Part shown: in pieces, positions 44,774 through 56,072 of the stretch
Numbering within the stretch: the first letter of the stretch is position 1
Layout of the letters: the number at the start of each line of letters is the position of its first letter
Source of the DNA: Tipula vernalis
Lineage: Eukaryota > Arthropoda > Insecta > Diptera > Tipulidae
Reading direction: 5' to 3'
DNA: 64,000 bases
Assembly: GCA_958295665.1 (NCBI GenBank)
Contig: OY282560.1
Span: forward strand, 206,382,420-206,446,419
The notes under the pieces: model-generated
What the model was told of the DNA's origin: nothing
Database searches by the model: none
Seen by the model: only the letters and a program-made list of their open reading frames with translations
Made by a program: the position numbers and the translations under genes

Positions 44774-46032
44774 TTAAATACAACTGCCCAATTCCAAAGG
44801 TCTCTGCCTTTGAAGTCTTCTTACTGCATTGGTGGTATCCAACAAACTTCGTATGTCTGCATTTTGGTGCCGAGATATCCGCTGAATGTGTTTCTTCGCA
44901 TGATTTTGTATTTCTTCACTTACATTTTCCATGTTTAGGTCCCTATGGAGGTTATCATTACTAATGTACCATGGAGCGTTTACAATGCCACGCAGAACTT
45001 TGTTTTGAAAACATTGAATCATTTGTACATTTGTCTTCTTGGTACAACCCCAAAGTTGAATACCGTAGGTCCATACTGGTTTAAGTATTTGCTGATATAA
45101 TAGCAATCTGTTATGTATTGTAAGCTCAGAGTTTCTACCTATTAGCCAATACATTTTCCTATATTTAATGTTCAATTCTTCTTTTTTCTTTTTAACATGC
45201 TCTTTCCATCTAAGCTTGCAATCGAGAGTCATGCCGAGGTATTTGGCTGAATTTGCATTTGGAACCGGCCTTGAATTAAGTTCCACTGGAATCCAGTTAA
45301 CTTTCTGGTTTGTGAAGTTTACGTGAACCAATTTTGCTTCGTTTAGGCTAATGCGCCATTTCTTTGTCCAACTACTCACTGTGTCGGTTGCTTTTTGAAG
45401 TTTGGTCGTTGCTTCTGATATATACTTTCCATAGGACGCAGTACGCTACCCTGTGGTATGCCTGCTGATATTCTCTTTAGTTCAGAGTACTCTTGGTTAT
45501 ATTTTACACGGAAATGTCGGTCTGCGATATAAGATTTAATAATTTGATAGAATTGCTTAGGTAAATCTCGATGCAATTTAAATTCAAGTCCTTAGTGCCA
45601 AACTTTGTCGAAAGCTTGTGCTACATCTAAGAAGATGCTGGAGCATATCTTCTTATTCTCAATTGAGTCTTCGATTATATCCGTTATTTTGTGAACTTAT
45701 TCTATCGTAGAGTGATTTTCTCTAAATCCAAATTGGTGTGGTGGAATCAAATTCCTCTCTTTTATTATTGGCTTGAGTCTCTTGAGCAATAATTTTTCAA
45801 ATAATTTTGAAATTACAGGAAGTAGTGAAATCGGTCTGTACGACTTTTTATTGTTCGCTGGTTTGCCTGGTTTGGGGATCATAATTACTTCAGCAACCTT
45901 CCATTGCCCTGGGGCATATTTTAGTCTGAAGACAGCATTAATAATTTGAACCAATTTTCGTAGTCCCTTCTCGGAAATGGCTTTTACGACTTGTCCAGTA
46001 ATTAAATCATATCCTGGAGCTTTTTTTTGCAT
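44774..46032 (-). pseudogene. Jockey LINE ORF2: reverse transcriptase and C-terminus
   Basis: RT begins APGYDLITGQVVKAI, then VIMIPKPGKP, YRPISLLPVISKLFEKLL and HQFGFRENHSTIE (46032-45697). SAGIPQGSVLRP follows near 45450, but the sequence jumps from there directly to a lysine-rich stretch and then SSWTKKWRISLNEAK, so the FADD catalytic box has been deleted. The C-terminal part (45379-44774) has AKYLGMTLDCKLRWKEHV and VWTYGIQLWG, typical of Jockey, ending at the stop at 44774. Confidence 0.87.
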
Positions 46033-46288
46033 TCAAATTACACTTGATCTCATCTTTTAATTCCTGTAATGTTACACATCGAATATTATATTCATCAATT
46101 TTGCTAACTGTTATTGTGTTTTCATCTGCTGTTTGCCTAGGTAACGGTTGAAAGGTTTCTTCCAAGTGAGCCACAAATAATTAGCTTTTTGCTTGTCGCT
46201 TTTGGCCTTCCCCATTTTTAATAGGCGGCACATGCACTTTGGTTCTTTTTAACCCCTTTGTTACTTTCCAAAGAGAGTAATCAGTATC

Positions 46289-47278
46289 TTAATGTTCGGT
46301 TAACCCATTTAAGTACTTGCTAATAGTTTCGTTCTTAATTTCTTTTGTAAATTGTTTTAGTTTATTGCATAGAAAATTGAGGATTTTTTTGTTTTCCGGA
46401 GCGCGTGTCCTTTGCCAGGTCTTTCTTGCCTTCCGCTTCTCTCTAACTAACTCCCTGACCTCAATAGGATAATTTTGATTCCTACGGGATTCGGTGTAAC
46501 TAGCAGGAGAACTTTCCCATGCTGCTTGTTGAATAGTACTGTTAAATACCTCTAGTTCGTCTTCCAAATGTACCGGTGTTTTAATCGGCACTCGTAGATT
46601 TGTTTGCATTTCAATTAGTTCTTGGAATAGGTCCCAGTTAGTTCTATTATTTGTTAGTTTAGGCAGGTTATCCTTATTAATTATCATTGTGCTGAGAGTC
46701 ATGATAACAGGTGTATCATCGTAATATATCCCTTCGCTGTTTTCGATGTACATGTAATCCTCGAAGATCCCTTTCATTACATAGAAATCAATGAGATCTG
46801 GTATTTTATTTATATAAGCAGGCCAGTATGTTGGTTTACCTCCAGAGTGGAACTCGAAGTTATTTACTCGTCCGGCTTCGAATAGCTCTTTTCCTTTATG
46901 GGTTGTAAGTCTTGATCCCCAATAGGTGCTTTTTGCATTAAAGTCACCACCAATAATAAAATTGGATCCTAGTGATCTAAAGAGTCTATTATAATCTTCT
47001 TTATTTAGATTATAGCGTGGAGGGCAGTAGATAGAGGAAATACTGTATTCATTATTATTGTTAGTTTCAACTTTTATGGTTTTAACTTGCATACTTTCTT
47101 CTTCTATACTAGGTTCTTCATAGTGTTTGAAATTCTTTTTCACTATTACTATTGATCCTCCTCTGGGTTTTCCTCCTGGGTGAACAGCATGGTAACATTC
47201 ATAATCACGTATTTTAATAAACGATGTTTTTGTCAAATGGCTCTCCGAAATAAGGCTTATATAAAGCTTATAGACCAC
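46289..47278 (-). CDS. Jockey LINE ORF2: apurinic-type endonuclease domain
   Basis: A 329-codon open frame. It lacks the first endonuclease strand but has SESHLTKTSFIKIRDYEC, RGGSIVIVKKN, YSISSIYCPP, IGGDFNAKSTYWGSR and GKELFEAGRVNNFEFHSGG. The D-N pair of GGDFNAK is intact. The usual SDHLPV motif reads DDTPVIMTL and is therefore damaged. A linker to the RT follows, with frameshifts between 46289 and 46032. Confidence 0.85.
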   Translation of the reverse strand: MVYKLYISLISESHLTKTSFIKIRDYECYHAVHPGGKPRGGSIVIVKKNFKHYEEPSIEEESMQVKTIKVETNNNNEYSISSIYCPPRYNLNKEDYNRLFRSLGSNFIIGGDFNAKSTYWGSRLTTHKGKELFEAGRVNNFEFHSGGKPTYWPAYINKIPDLIDFYVMKGIFEDYMYIENSEGIYYDDTPVIMTLSTMIINKDNLPKLTNNRTNWDLFQELIEMQTNLRVPIKTPVHLEDELEVFNSTIQQAAWESSPASYTESRRNQNYPIEVRELVREKRKARKTWQRTRAPENKKILNFLCNKLKQFTKEIKNETISKYLNGLTEH

Positions 47279-47550
47279 GTTCTTGTTTGCTAGCTCTGCT
47301 AGCCGTATATTTATGGATTCTATGCTTCGACATATCCTTTCAAGGGGGTTAGAGGATTGCTGTACAATTTGTGAATAACTTTTCCGCTCTTTACCTATAA
47401 CTGGTGGTTTTGGCTCCGCTTGGGTTTTAGTTGGTTTCTCTCTGGTAATCTAAGGGTTTTGAGGAAACTGATGCATTTTGTTTCTTAGCCTTGGCAGTTC
47501 TTTGGCTACTTCACAGCCTCTATAATTTGCAGGATGATGCCCTTTACAGT

Positions 47551-48230
47551 TTATACATTTTGCAGGGTGTTTCTACTTTCTGTACACTCTTTCGCGTTGT
47601 GTTTTCCAGCACATTTTACGCATCTTGGCTCCAGTCTGCAATATTTTTGCGTGTGATTGAAACCTTGGCATTTTATGCATTGAGGTATTAGCTTCGTGTT
47701 TTTCTTTAGCGGTTCTATTTTAACCCCCATATTGAGAATTGCTTTGATGTTGAAGATGTTTTCAACTTTCTCCTTTTTGTTAAAAGTAAGCATAAAGAGT
47801 GGAAGCCCCCTTTTTTGACTTGATTGTTCTCAACTCTCTCTTGTTTTAGGATGTTTACTGCATGTTCTGCATGTAGTATAGATTGTATACTAGCAAATTC
47901 TGTTATGCTGATTACATTAACTGGCGGAGGAGCCTTTTCTTTCGGTACAACCCTTTGTTGCTGATTTTGTTGCTATTGCTGGTCAGCTGGATTGTTATTA
48001 GTATCACCAGTTACTAATACATTAGTTTGCGAATGATCTCCAACTTCAGGCGAGAATTCTGCTTTTCGTTTTTTGGTAGGTCTTTTCTTCCTTTTCAGTA
48101 CCCAATCTGTTTCTCTCATGAGATCCTCTTCATCAATTTGGAACTCATCGTTATAACTGGTGTACGTACTTGCTTCATTATAACAAGTTAGCGGGTTTTC
48201 AAAAATCTCCATTGGTTTGGGCTTCTTCAA
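47551..48230 (-). pseudogene. Jockey LINE ORF1 (gag-like) with CCHC knuckles
   Basis: Frame 48230-47973 (METDWVLKRKKRPTKKRK-type basic segment) breaks at a stop. After a frameshift come NVISITEFASIQSILHAEHA and the frame 47793-47551 with the zinc knuckles CIKCQGFNHTQKYC and CVKCAGKHNAKEC. ORF1 of Jockey LINEs binds the RNA. Confidence 0.8.
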
Positions 48231-48232
48231 TT

Positions 48233-48466
48233 TTTACTTTATTAATTTTTTTGTTGAATATTAATTAATTTATGTAATATAAACTGACTAATAGATAGAA
48301 TTCTATTTATTAGTCGTTTTCGTTGAATTACTGTTCGTAAATACTAATATACTTCTCCTGTTAATCGAAACACACTTAAAATGGTCTAATCACCAGTAGC
48401 ATATTAGATATTACATGAATTAATTAATATTTAACAAAAAAAATTAATAAAGTAAAAATTAGCGTA
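48233..48466. repeat. Inverted repeat enclosing a second palindrome
   Basis: The arm from 48233 (TTTTTACTTTATTAATTTTT then TTGTTGAATATTAATTAAT) is the near complement of 48408-48466. Between them GACTAATA...TATTAGTC at about 48286-48315 is a near-perfect 30-bp palindrome centred on AGAATTCT. It lies upstream of ORF1 of the Jockey LINE. Confidence 0.75.
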
Positions 48467-48599
48467 GACAGAAATAGAGCTGTGTGAATATTGTTAAGAA
48501 GAAAAATTGTAAGAGATTTCATCTGTATTAGTACGATTTGCTAGTACTTAACGCACAGCACATTCTGTATATATAGAATGTAAATTGTGGTATAATTAG

Positions 48600-48669
48600 T
48601 CCAGTCGCCGCGGCCTGATGAGAAGATTGATTTTTTTCATAATCATAAGCTCATCAGTTCGAAACTGGA
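48600..48669 (+). ncRNA. Candidate type III hammerhead ribozyme
   Basis: TCCAG (48600-48604) pairs with CTGGA (48665-48669) as stem III, followed by TC with cleavage predicted after C48606. GCCGCGGC (48607-48614) is a minimal stem I. CTGATGA is at 48615-48621. Stem II is GAA/TTC plus TTGAT/ATCAG with a 2-base bulge (48622-48660), then GAAA at 48661-48664. All invariant core bases are present in order, on the strand opposite to the Jockey LINE. Stem I is very short (2-3 bp), so activity is uncertain. Confidence 0.55.
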
Positions 48670-48704
48670 TTGAATTCTCTTACAATCTTCGAAACATATT
48701 AAAA

Positions 48705-49010
48705 TCATAATTCTTCAATCAATTCTTCATTTTCTTTTTTTAGTTTTTCAATTTCGTTTCTTAGTTGGGTTAAAAGTACATCTACTTCATTGAGTTTTCG
48801 ACAGAGTTCAGCGTTTTCGTCTTTCTGCTGATTTGTAGAGTTAGTATGATTGTTTGGTGATCTTAACAACATTGAACTTCTTTCGAATGTGTTTAGCAAT
48901 GATTTGTATACCCCAGAATCCATTGAGCCAGCCTCGTAAGAGGGTGGATTAGCCAACTGGGTAGTTGCTTTACCACTTGGGGTATTATTTCCTTTTTGTG
49001 TTGTATTCAT
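48705..49010 (-). CDS. Small coiled-coil protein upstream of Jockey ORF1
   Basis: A 101-codon frame with a Ser/Thr/Asn-rich first half and a C-terminal coiled coil (VDVLLTQLRNEIEKLKKENE). It could be the N-terminal part of a LINE ORF1, which often begins with a coiled coil, or a separate reading frame. No known domain. Confidence 0.5.
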   Translation of the reverse strand: MNTTQKGNNTPSGKATTQLANPPSYEAGSMDSGVYKSLLNTFERSSMLLRSPNNHTNSTNQQKDENAELCRKLNEVDVLLTQLRNEIEKLKKENEELIEEL

Positions 49011-49331
49011 TGCTTTAAAACTGGTTATATATCAACTACCAACCTAACCAGTAGAAGTTGGTAGTGGGTCATTGAAGAGAACATCATTTGCTATGTTCTC
49101 GGTGGTTGGTTATTCCGCCGTATCTCGGTCGCCAGAGCCTCGTTAATTAATTCATACATTTGGGCTAGTATATTAAGACCATCTAAACCGGCGCCCTATA
49201 CCCCCCTTAGGAATAAATATCAATTATTTTCGATAAATACGGAAAACTCTATAGAAAATTAACATCTGATAAAATGCATGGTTTTAATTTCGCGGCCTTT
49301 AAAAGTCCAGTTGTTACAATTTTTTTTTTGT

Positions 49332-50290
49332 TGGGTTGGTACACATGTCCCAGAGGTATCTTGATATTTATAGGCATATATTGATTTATGGAACGGGAAA
49401 AAGACGCAGCGACATGTAAGGCGAATAGGGAGACTGACGCATCACAATGATGTCGTTTTTCAGCAAAAATTTACGAACAACCATTGTCGTGGTACAATGG
49501 CCATGAGTTTCACTACAAATCCAAGCGTTTTATACGGGTTGGTTCGGACAACTGTATATCTTTAGGAAGTGAGAACTCTTATTGTAATGTGACGTTGATA
49601 TCAAATGTAACAGTATAACAGTGAGTAGCACCTTCACGTTCGATTAAAATTGACGAGCTGTTTTCAGTTTTACCTCTTCAGGGAACTTCCTTTGAGACGA
49701 TTGATTCTTAGTTTCGATGTACTTTCCAAACTCTCATGTTTTATCACCATTTATGACCCGTTTGACCAGTTTTGGATCGTCGTTGATTTCATTAAGTAAC
49801 TGCACTTCTGTGCAATGTCCATTTAGTACTGCTTCTGGTCGAAGTTCAACAATTTCGAAGCCAATTTTTCTGTGACACTTTTCATGCCCAAAAACTATTG
49901 GAAAAAACTGTTTAGAATGAGCCAAATGACATACCATCATCATCAGCAACCTCTCTGTTAGTGATTCGGTAATTATCCATAACCATTTTGTTCACTTTAT
50001 CTACGATGCCATCGGTTGTTGCTATAATCGGGGATATAACGAGCTTTCCATATATTCAACTTTCAGGGTTGTCTTTGAAACGCTTGTCCACTGGGAGATA
50101 ATGATTTGTTCATAGAAGACTCGTCAAATCATTCAACATTTTCAATACAGCTGTATCCACTTCACTCTATTCTTAAAGAAAAATTCAATACAAATCCTTT
50201 GTTCCATTTGTACCACAAGTAAAATCGCAGATCACACCGAACCCTATAACTGTTCAACAGCCAACAATAAGCTAGGCGTCTGGTATCAAC
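49332..50290 (-). mobile_element. Mariner-type transposon remnant
   Basis: A TTGGGTTGGTAC-type terminus lies at about 49340 and transposase sequence on the minus strand follows. The opposite terminus near 50270 is uncertain. Confidence 0.55.
49640..50010 (-). pseudogene. Mariner transposase fragment (SETMAR-type)
   Basis: MDNYRITNREVADD then, with frameshifts, DDGMSFGSF and, in the frame 49949-49734, EINDDPKLVKRVINGDKT followed by a stop where TW is expected and then EFGKYIETKNQSSQRKFP. The GDET-type motif (here GDKT) is the first catalytic aspartate region of mariner. Several stops; not functional. Confidence 0.75.
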
Positions 50291-50342
50291 ACAAGAAAAA
50301 AAAATATGAAAAAAAATCCATATGTTTTGATCAATCATTGTA

Positions 50343-51518
50343 CAGGGCAGGCCGTTTGTTAGTACTTTTTCTATTTGTAAATAAAATACACATTTGGGGA
50401 TGAAAAGTCAAAATTTGATATTGATAATGGAAGGTGGTTCTATGCCATTTATGTATGAAAAACCATATCGTTCATATGATCACCACGGCTTCGTCTACAG
50501 GCCTTCATTGAAACATCAAAATTTTCGATGACTTTTTCCAATAAAAGCGGATCAATGATCTCAATTTCAGCTCGAATGTTGTTTTTAAGTTGTTGAATTA
50601 TTTGTGGATAATTAGCGATAAAAACCTTACCTTACAAATAACTCCACGAGAAATAATCAAGTAGTGTTAAATCCGGACTCCTTGGTGGCCAAGAAACTTC
50701 AAAATTTTTTGAAATTATGCGATCAGCAAATTTTGTTGACAATAAATGGATTGTTGCATGATTTGGGTGTCATATTGCTTCGTCTTGTTGAAACCAAACG
50801 TCGTTGGCATGTAATTCATTTAGTTTGGGCCACAAAAAACCAGTTAACATGTTGCGTTTCGTTTTCAAAGAAAAATGTCCAAATAATGCCACCCGCCCAT
50901 AAACCACACAAAACAGTGACTCTTGGAGGATAAAGTTCTGCTTCGTTAATAAGTTGAGGATTGATTCTCCGCTCCCCAAATTCGACAATTTTGCTCAGAT
51001 TCATCGTCGAAACCTTCATTTCGTTCAAGCCAATTAACAAAACGACAACGATCTAAATGGTCTGGTGGCCTGAAATTTTTGAGTTAGTTGAATTGTGTAT
51101 GGATGCGTCGTAATATAGTTTGTGAAATGTTTAGTTCTTGTGAACAATGCCTTGTTGATGTGCTTGGCTTATTACGAACACTTTCACTAACAGCTGCCAC
51201 TGCATCAGGAGTACGAACTGGATGAACATGTTGATACGGTCTACGACCTTCCACTGAACCAGTTTGCTAATTGCACGATCAGTAGGCCGTCTATGTCGAC
51301 TGAAAATCTCACGTAACTTACGAAATGTTGTTATTGTTGAACGATTTTTTTCATAATAAATTTGGACAATCAAAATGCGTTGTTGTGTTGTTAGCGGCTC
51401 CGCGGTGATAAATGGCATATTTTTGACTTATCATATGTCGAAGAATTTTTTAGAACAGATAACATTAAGTACTAAAATTGATTGATTGAAAAAACGACTA
51501 ACAGATGGCCCACTCTGC
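50343..51518 (-). mobile_element. Second mariner/Tc1-type transposon, 1.2 kb
   Basis: The left end CAGGGCAGGCCGTTTGTTAG (50343) mirrors the right end CTAACAGATGGCCCACTCTG (ending about 51518) imperfectly. TA precedes the left end; the right TA has decayed. The length fits this transposon group, and one broken transposase lies inside. Confidence 0.68.
50770..51418 (-). pseudogene. Mariner-type transposase with insect HTH domain
   Basis: N-terminal helix-turn-helix region in the frame 51418-51131 (LTTQQRILIVQIYYEKNRST, then HRRPTDRAISKLV). The catalytic part lies in two overlapping frames at 51040-50770: VTVLCGLWAGGIIWTFFFEN and WPKLNELHANDVWFQQDEA, where QQDGA would be usual. Frameshifts disrupt it. 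Confidence 0.75.
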
Positions 51519-51533
51519 ATTTTCACAAGAAAC

Positions 51534-51553
51534 CCTCGCAAAATTTTGCGAGG
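51534..51553. repeat. Perfect 20-bp palindrome
   Basis: CCTCGCAAAATTTTGCGAGG, close outside the mariner right end. Function unknown. Confidence 0.8.
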
Positions 51554-51944
51554 GCGAATTGCGGAACACAGGAACTGGGTAGAATATTTATGGATGTATT
51601 TTAATAAAATTTTACATATAAGGTTTGAGGTCTTAAAATAAAATGAATTCCGGTTTTGAAAAATTCCTTCGGCCATATTAGAGGCGGGCGGAATTTTTAA
51701 TTACACCATGCGGCTGAAATACAAGAACTTGGCGACACTGCCAATGATAATGCTAGGAAAATATTTTGGAGTCGAATAAGCAGACGACATATCGCTATGG
51801 TTCATAAAACTAATACTTCGGATCTTACTGCCTTGCATAACGTACTTAGTGAACTTTGGTTTAACTAAATCTGTATTTCCTAATGCACGGAAAGTTGCCT
51901 TGATTAGTTGACAAATTTTCGATGATATTACCTCTAACATTGAA

Positions 51945-52128
51945 AATAGAAGAGTGGCTATTCTAGTTCATTTAGACTTTTTAAAGCATTTAACAAGGTT
52001 GATCACTCAATGTTGATATCTTTGCATTTGCGGTGTCAATCGGTGAAATATTAGTGAAACGATTTTAATTACAGCTGGTGTTCCCGAAGGCTCTATCTTC
52101 GGGCCTATCTTTTTTCTTTTTGGTAGGT
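51945..52128 (+). pseudogene. Short Jockey-type RT fragment
   Basis: Plus-strand reading VAILVHLDFLKHLTRL then, after a frameshift, ITAGVPEGSIFGPIFFL corresponds to the DFSKAFD and GVPQGSILGP motifs of LINE reverse transcriptases. Truncated on both sides. Confidence 0.65.
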
Positions 52129-52129
52129 C

Positions 52130-53990
52130 AAAAAACCTTCGAAAGGCGAAGAGCAAAGCTGCACTTCGCCCAACAGTGTGAGACTTAACTCTCTAAAAAA
52201 TCACCTACAGGCCACAGGAAAAAATCTCAAACCTACGCTGCAATGCCTCCATAGTCCCGGCCCGAGCTCTGGCTGCAGCCTCCTTCCTCCCTATATCCGC
52301 GCTCAGCAAATACATCTCCCACCGCTCTTGTGCTAACAAGTCGATTGGTTTTACTCCGGCAACAGCCAAAGCGGCAACATCGGATACCGTCCTATAGGCG
52401 CACGCCACTCTCAGTGCCCCTTTCCTATGAGTCGATAGCTTTCGCATCAGTTACTTTTTGTGGTTCATAGCGCTAGCTCAAATCTGTGCTCCATATAAGA
52501 GGATCGACTGCATCACTGACATAAGGACTTTTCGTCTATTAGATGCAATAACTACCGCTGTAAGCGGGCGCTCACAAACCTTTCGGATGTGTTCTCCATA
52601 GCTTAGGCGACTGACTAGTGTGACGCCCAGATATCTTGCTGCTTAATAGTAGGTAATAGTAGGTATTCTGCTTTTGGTAAGCGGTTACCTCCGAAATGGC
52701 ATTAATGTAAGAGGCTTTTCTAAAGCCATGCTACCTTAGAGAAAGACCACCCGCAACTTTTATGGCTGAGTCCAACCTTATGTTCAGCAGTCTCTCCAAT
52801 AGTATCCCTATCGTATCAAGCACATAATTAGGCCTATGGTTGACAATGTGAATAATATGGTCAGGGAGACCCTACCAGGTCAGGGAGTTCCTGTCACATT
52901 ATTGCTCGCTAACGATCACTATCTGAGCATCCATCTCATAAACTAGATGCATCAATAGATCATATGCAGCCCTACATCCGTTCATATTTCCTTGAAGGAC
53001 TTGTCGTGCATAGCCTTTCTAAAGACCACACAGGTGCCTGACCTCTGTACATGATTTAGATTTAGAGTCCACCTGTCACCGCAACTCTGCACATAGCGAA
53101 CACTTCGGTTTGGAAGTACAATCTATCACCTTATGCTCATCGTTACCGCACTTCCAGCAACTATCACTGCGATCTAGGCCCTCACAGGTTCGCTTAATGT
53201 GCCCGTATCCAATCATCTGTAATATAGTAGGACTTCCAATCTCTTCCTGACTCTCCCGAAAACCCAACTGATCTTCAACGTCCCCTTTTACAGCAACTTT
53301 AAGGCGGGTACATTGAAGAGAGAGACCATAATGTTGCCAGTGGGCTCCTCTTCAGATTCCCGTCCGACTGCCGTTTTGACCTCTCATCCGTCATGAGACT
53401 GCCCAGGTTCAGAACCTCTATCTTCAGGCGAGTTACTAACCCTCGGATCTCTCCATTTTGGCCTAATGTTCTCTGTTTTCTACTTGCCACGTGTTATTCT
53501 TCTCTTCCTCTTCATTCTCCTAGTTTGATTCCTAGGTGTCATTTCGTCTTCTCTGCGACCCACATGTCGTTTTCGCCAGTGGACACTTCCATCCTGGTTC
53601 TGACTTTCCATTCCGATTTTTCTGCAATGGTGAATACAGCTCCAGAACGCCCTCCAATCCCATCAAGCTGTTGTTAACCCCTGTAGCAATGTTTCTTTTT
53701 CTTTGCGTCATTGCTTGCATATTTTTTTACAATTTGTCTGCACATTCGAAACACGCCCTTCTCCTGCTCTCTCATCTTTCCGATGATCTCTCTCGTTTCA
53801 TTTTTTAGGTCGCCCTGTACTTCTCAGATGTTAATCTCTGCCTCTTGCCGGGCTTTAGCTCCCCATCTACAGATAATAATAATTCAGGATCTGTATCCAT
53901 CTGGACCTGAGAGCCCTCCAAATCGGGCAACTCCCGATGGCTAGAATTCGACTGATACCCGATCCATTAAAAACCTGATTGTAGGCTGTT
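52130..53990 (-). pseudogene. R1-type LINE, internally deleted
   Basis: On the minus strand: gag-like sequence (53720-53270), then zinc knuckles in the frame 53267-53076 (CEGLDRSDSCWKC, HKVIDCTSKPKCSLC). The start of ORF2 endonuclease follows (LQGNMNGCRAAYDLL, DAQIVIVSEQ near 53000-52915). After a jump comes the late RT/C-terminus (LGVTLVSRLSYGEHIRKVCE, GALRVACAYRTVSDVAALAV, PIDLLAQER, to 52205). Most of the endonuclease and RT is missing. Motif wording fits the R1 clade better than the LOA copy beside it. Confidence 0.75.
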
Positions 53991-54059
53991 TTTGCCTGTG
54001 CTTCCTCTTTGCTTACTTGCTAGCTGCTAATCTTAGCATTGCTCCAACATCTTGTTTTG

Positions 54060-55930
54060 ATGCTATTGGATTAGAATCCATTTTTTTTCCCACCAGCAGT
54101 ACGAGAAATAACTGTCACCTATGACAGAGCCCTGCTTTATCATAGGAAAGCTACGGTTTAAAACCGAATTGCGAAAGTGCCCCTGACCATCAAGGCTAGG
54201 GCCTCCGCATAGATAATGTTCGAGAAGTCTAAATTTCTCAGTCTGGTAAGTAATTGATCCGTCACAATCAGCCACAACAAGGGAGAGAAAACACCTCCCT
54301 GGGGGCAACCCCTGGTGGCCGCCATGGTGATGGTTTTGTCTCCAAAAGAGGCCGTAATTCTCCTGTTTTTAACATGTTTATAATCCACCTTACGGTGGAG
54401 GGGTCTATACCCCTTGTTAGTGACTGTTCCTGAATTACCTCGAAACTAGTATTATCAAAAGCTTCCGGGATATAAATAAAGGAGCATAGTAATAATTCTT
54501 AATTCCGGGGCGTATCTTCGATTTCCGATGTCTCAGTTTCTGTTAATTTCCCTGCTTGGTAGGCATGCTGTCTATAAGACCTAATCTCCTCTGGGGATCT
54601 TTTTCCCGCTTTTAGGATAAAAATCACCGGAACCTCACTCCAGCATTTTGGAACATATTCCAAGCTGTAGCTGGCTCTGAAGAGTATGGTAAGATAGGGC
54701 AGCAAAGTCTGCAGGCATTGTTGTAAAAAGGCGGGGTATACGCAGTCCCCTCCCGTTGATTTGAAAGTGCCAAATGATTTGACTGCCCAGCTTATCCCTT
54801 CCTGCGTAAAAACTACCTCGAAAACTCGTGAGCCCCTTTGGAACCATATACGGATGTACGCTACTTGCGTTGGATTCCTGAGCCCTCAGTACTACACATT
54901 CTGGGAATTGACCTCTCACTAGACATTCCAGAATCTCCTCCCGGGTTGTGGTTGTCTCTCCACTTGGTTTCCTTACAGATCCCAAGGGATTCCTGTGCAC
55001 CAAGGAGAGTGCCTTCTTTCTTACAGAAGTCTCTCCAGCCTAGTCTTTTGCTCTGCTTAAGAGCAATGTTGTATTGGGTAAGAGAATTTTGATAGGTTAT
55101 CCAATCGTTCGTCCTCTTAGCCCTATTAAAAAGTTTACGGACATTTCGTTTCATATTTTCCAAGTTTTGGTACCACCAAAGAACATCCCTTGGTAGGCAA
55201 TAATTATTGCCTCTGTAACGTCAATTGTTACTCTGCCGAGGTCTTCGACAAAGTTTATCATGGTCTGTAGACCAGCTAAGTTATCCAAAAGTCTGTCGTT
55301 ATAGACTGGCCAGTTGGTGCATTTTGGTATCCTTAACATCAACTCTTGTCTCGAAGGGATATTGATATCAAACCTGATGTACATATGATCTGAGAGGGAT
55401 GCTTCCTTGGACACATGCCAGTCGAGAATTGCACTGGAGGTATCCATGTCAGACAGGGTAAGATCCAGTATATCTCTCCTAACCGCATTCACAAAGGTCG
55501 CATCACTCTCTTTATTTTTTACTGCTAATTCTTACTAAGACAGAATTCAAAAAGTTTCTCAGGTCTTAAATTGGTGTTGCTGCTTCCTCAGACTACGTGG
55601 TGTGCATTAGCGTCACAACCAATGATGAATTTTTGGTGATGAATCAGGCAATAATTAACGAAGCTCTGTATCAATTCTGGAGGGGGATCATTTTCATCCC
55701 CGCGAAAATATGCAAAAGCGATGTTAATCCCCGCTCCTGCCTCCTTTTAGTAAGGTCATTTCTATTGAAACAGCTGTGATGTCGCTAGAAATAAATTGGT
55801 TAATAGTGAAGATATTGTGCCTTGAGCGACAAAGAATTGCTGTTCTCGGCCTATCTCATTTAATCTTCCCATTGTTGGCCCAAGGCTCCTGTATGAGCGC
55901 TATATCCCGGTCATTAGTCAGTTGTTTTTA
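54060..55930 (-). pseudogene. LOA-type LINE ORF2: endonuclease and partial RT
   Basis: The endonuclease begins near 55925 (NDRDIALIQEPWANNGKI), continues with FIIGCDANAHHV and, in the frame 55492-55151, MNAVRRDILDLTLSDMD and EASLSDHMYIRFDI (SDH motif kept). RT shows SEVPVIFILKAGKRSPEEIR (about 54640-54585) and RGCPQGGVFSPLLWLIVTDQ. The catalytic box reads YAEA where YADD is expected. Frameshifts are frequent. Confidence 0.78.
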
Positions 55931-56072
55931 GCCGCCTTCGATCGATGCAGACTAATCTACACGAATCTCAGTTTCGTTGTTGTTGTTGGTTTGGTGTGTA
56001 TCGCCATGATGTGCATTTTTTTTATTTTTATTATTTCTTAGGCTCCGGAGAGCCCAGTTTGGTTGATTGCCG

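Larger units (their letters stand above)
44625..49010 (-). mobile_element. Jockey-type LINE
   Basis: ORF1 pieces lie at 48230-47551, and ORF2 runs from 47278 (endonuclease) to 44774 (end of the RT protein). The 3' end near 44625 has AATAAA-like sequence and an A-rich run on the minus strand. A coiled-coil frame at 49010-48705 lies upstream and may be the front of ORF1. The reverse transcriptase has an internal deletion. Confidence 0.85.

Noticed and set aside
47491..47691. 66-codon plus-strand frame
   Set aside because: Antisense shadow of the Jockey ORF1 zinc knuckles.
53393..53944. Plus-strand frames of 77-94 codons
   Set aside because: Antisense to the R1-type gag; their Ser/Phe/Leu-rich content is typical of complement translation.
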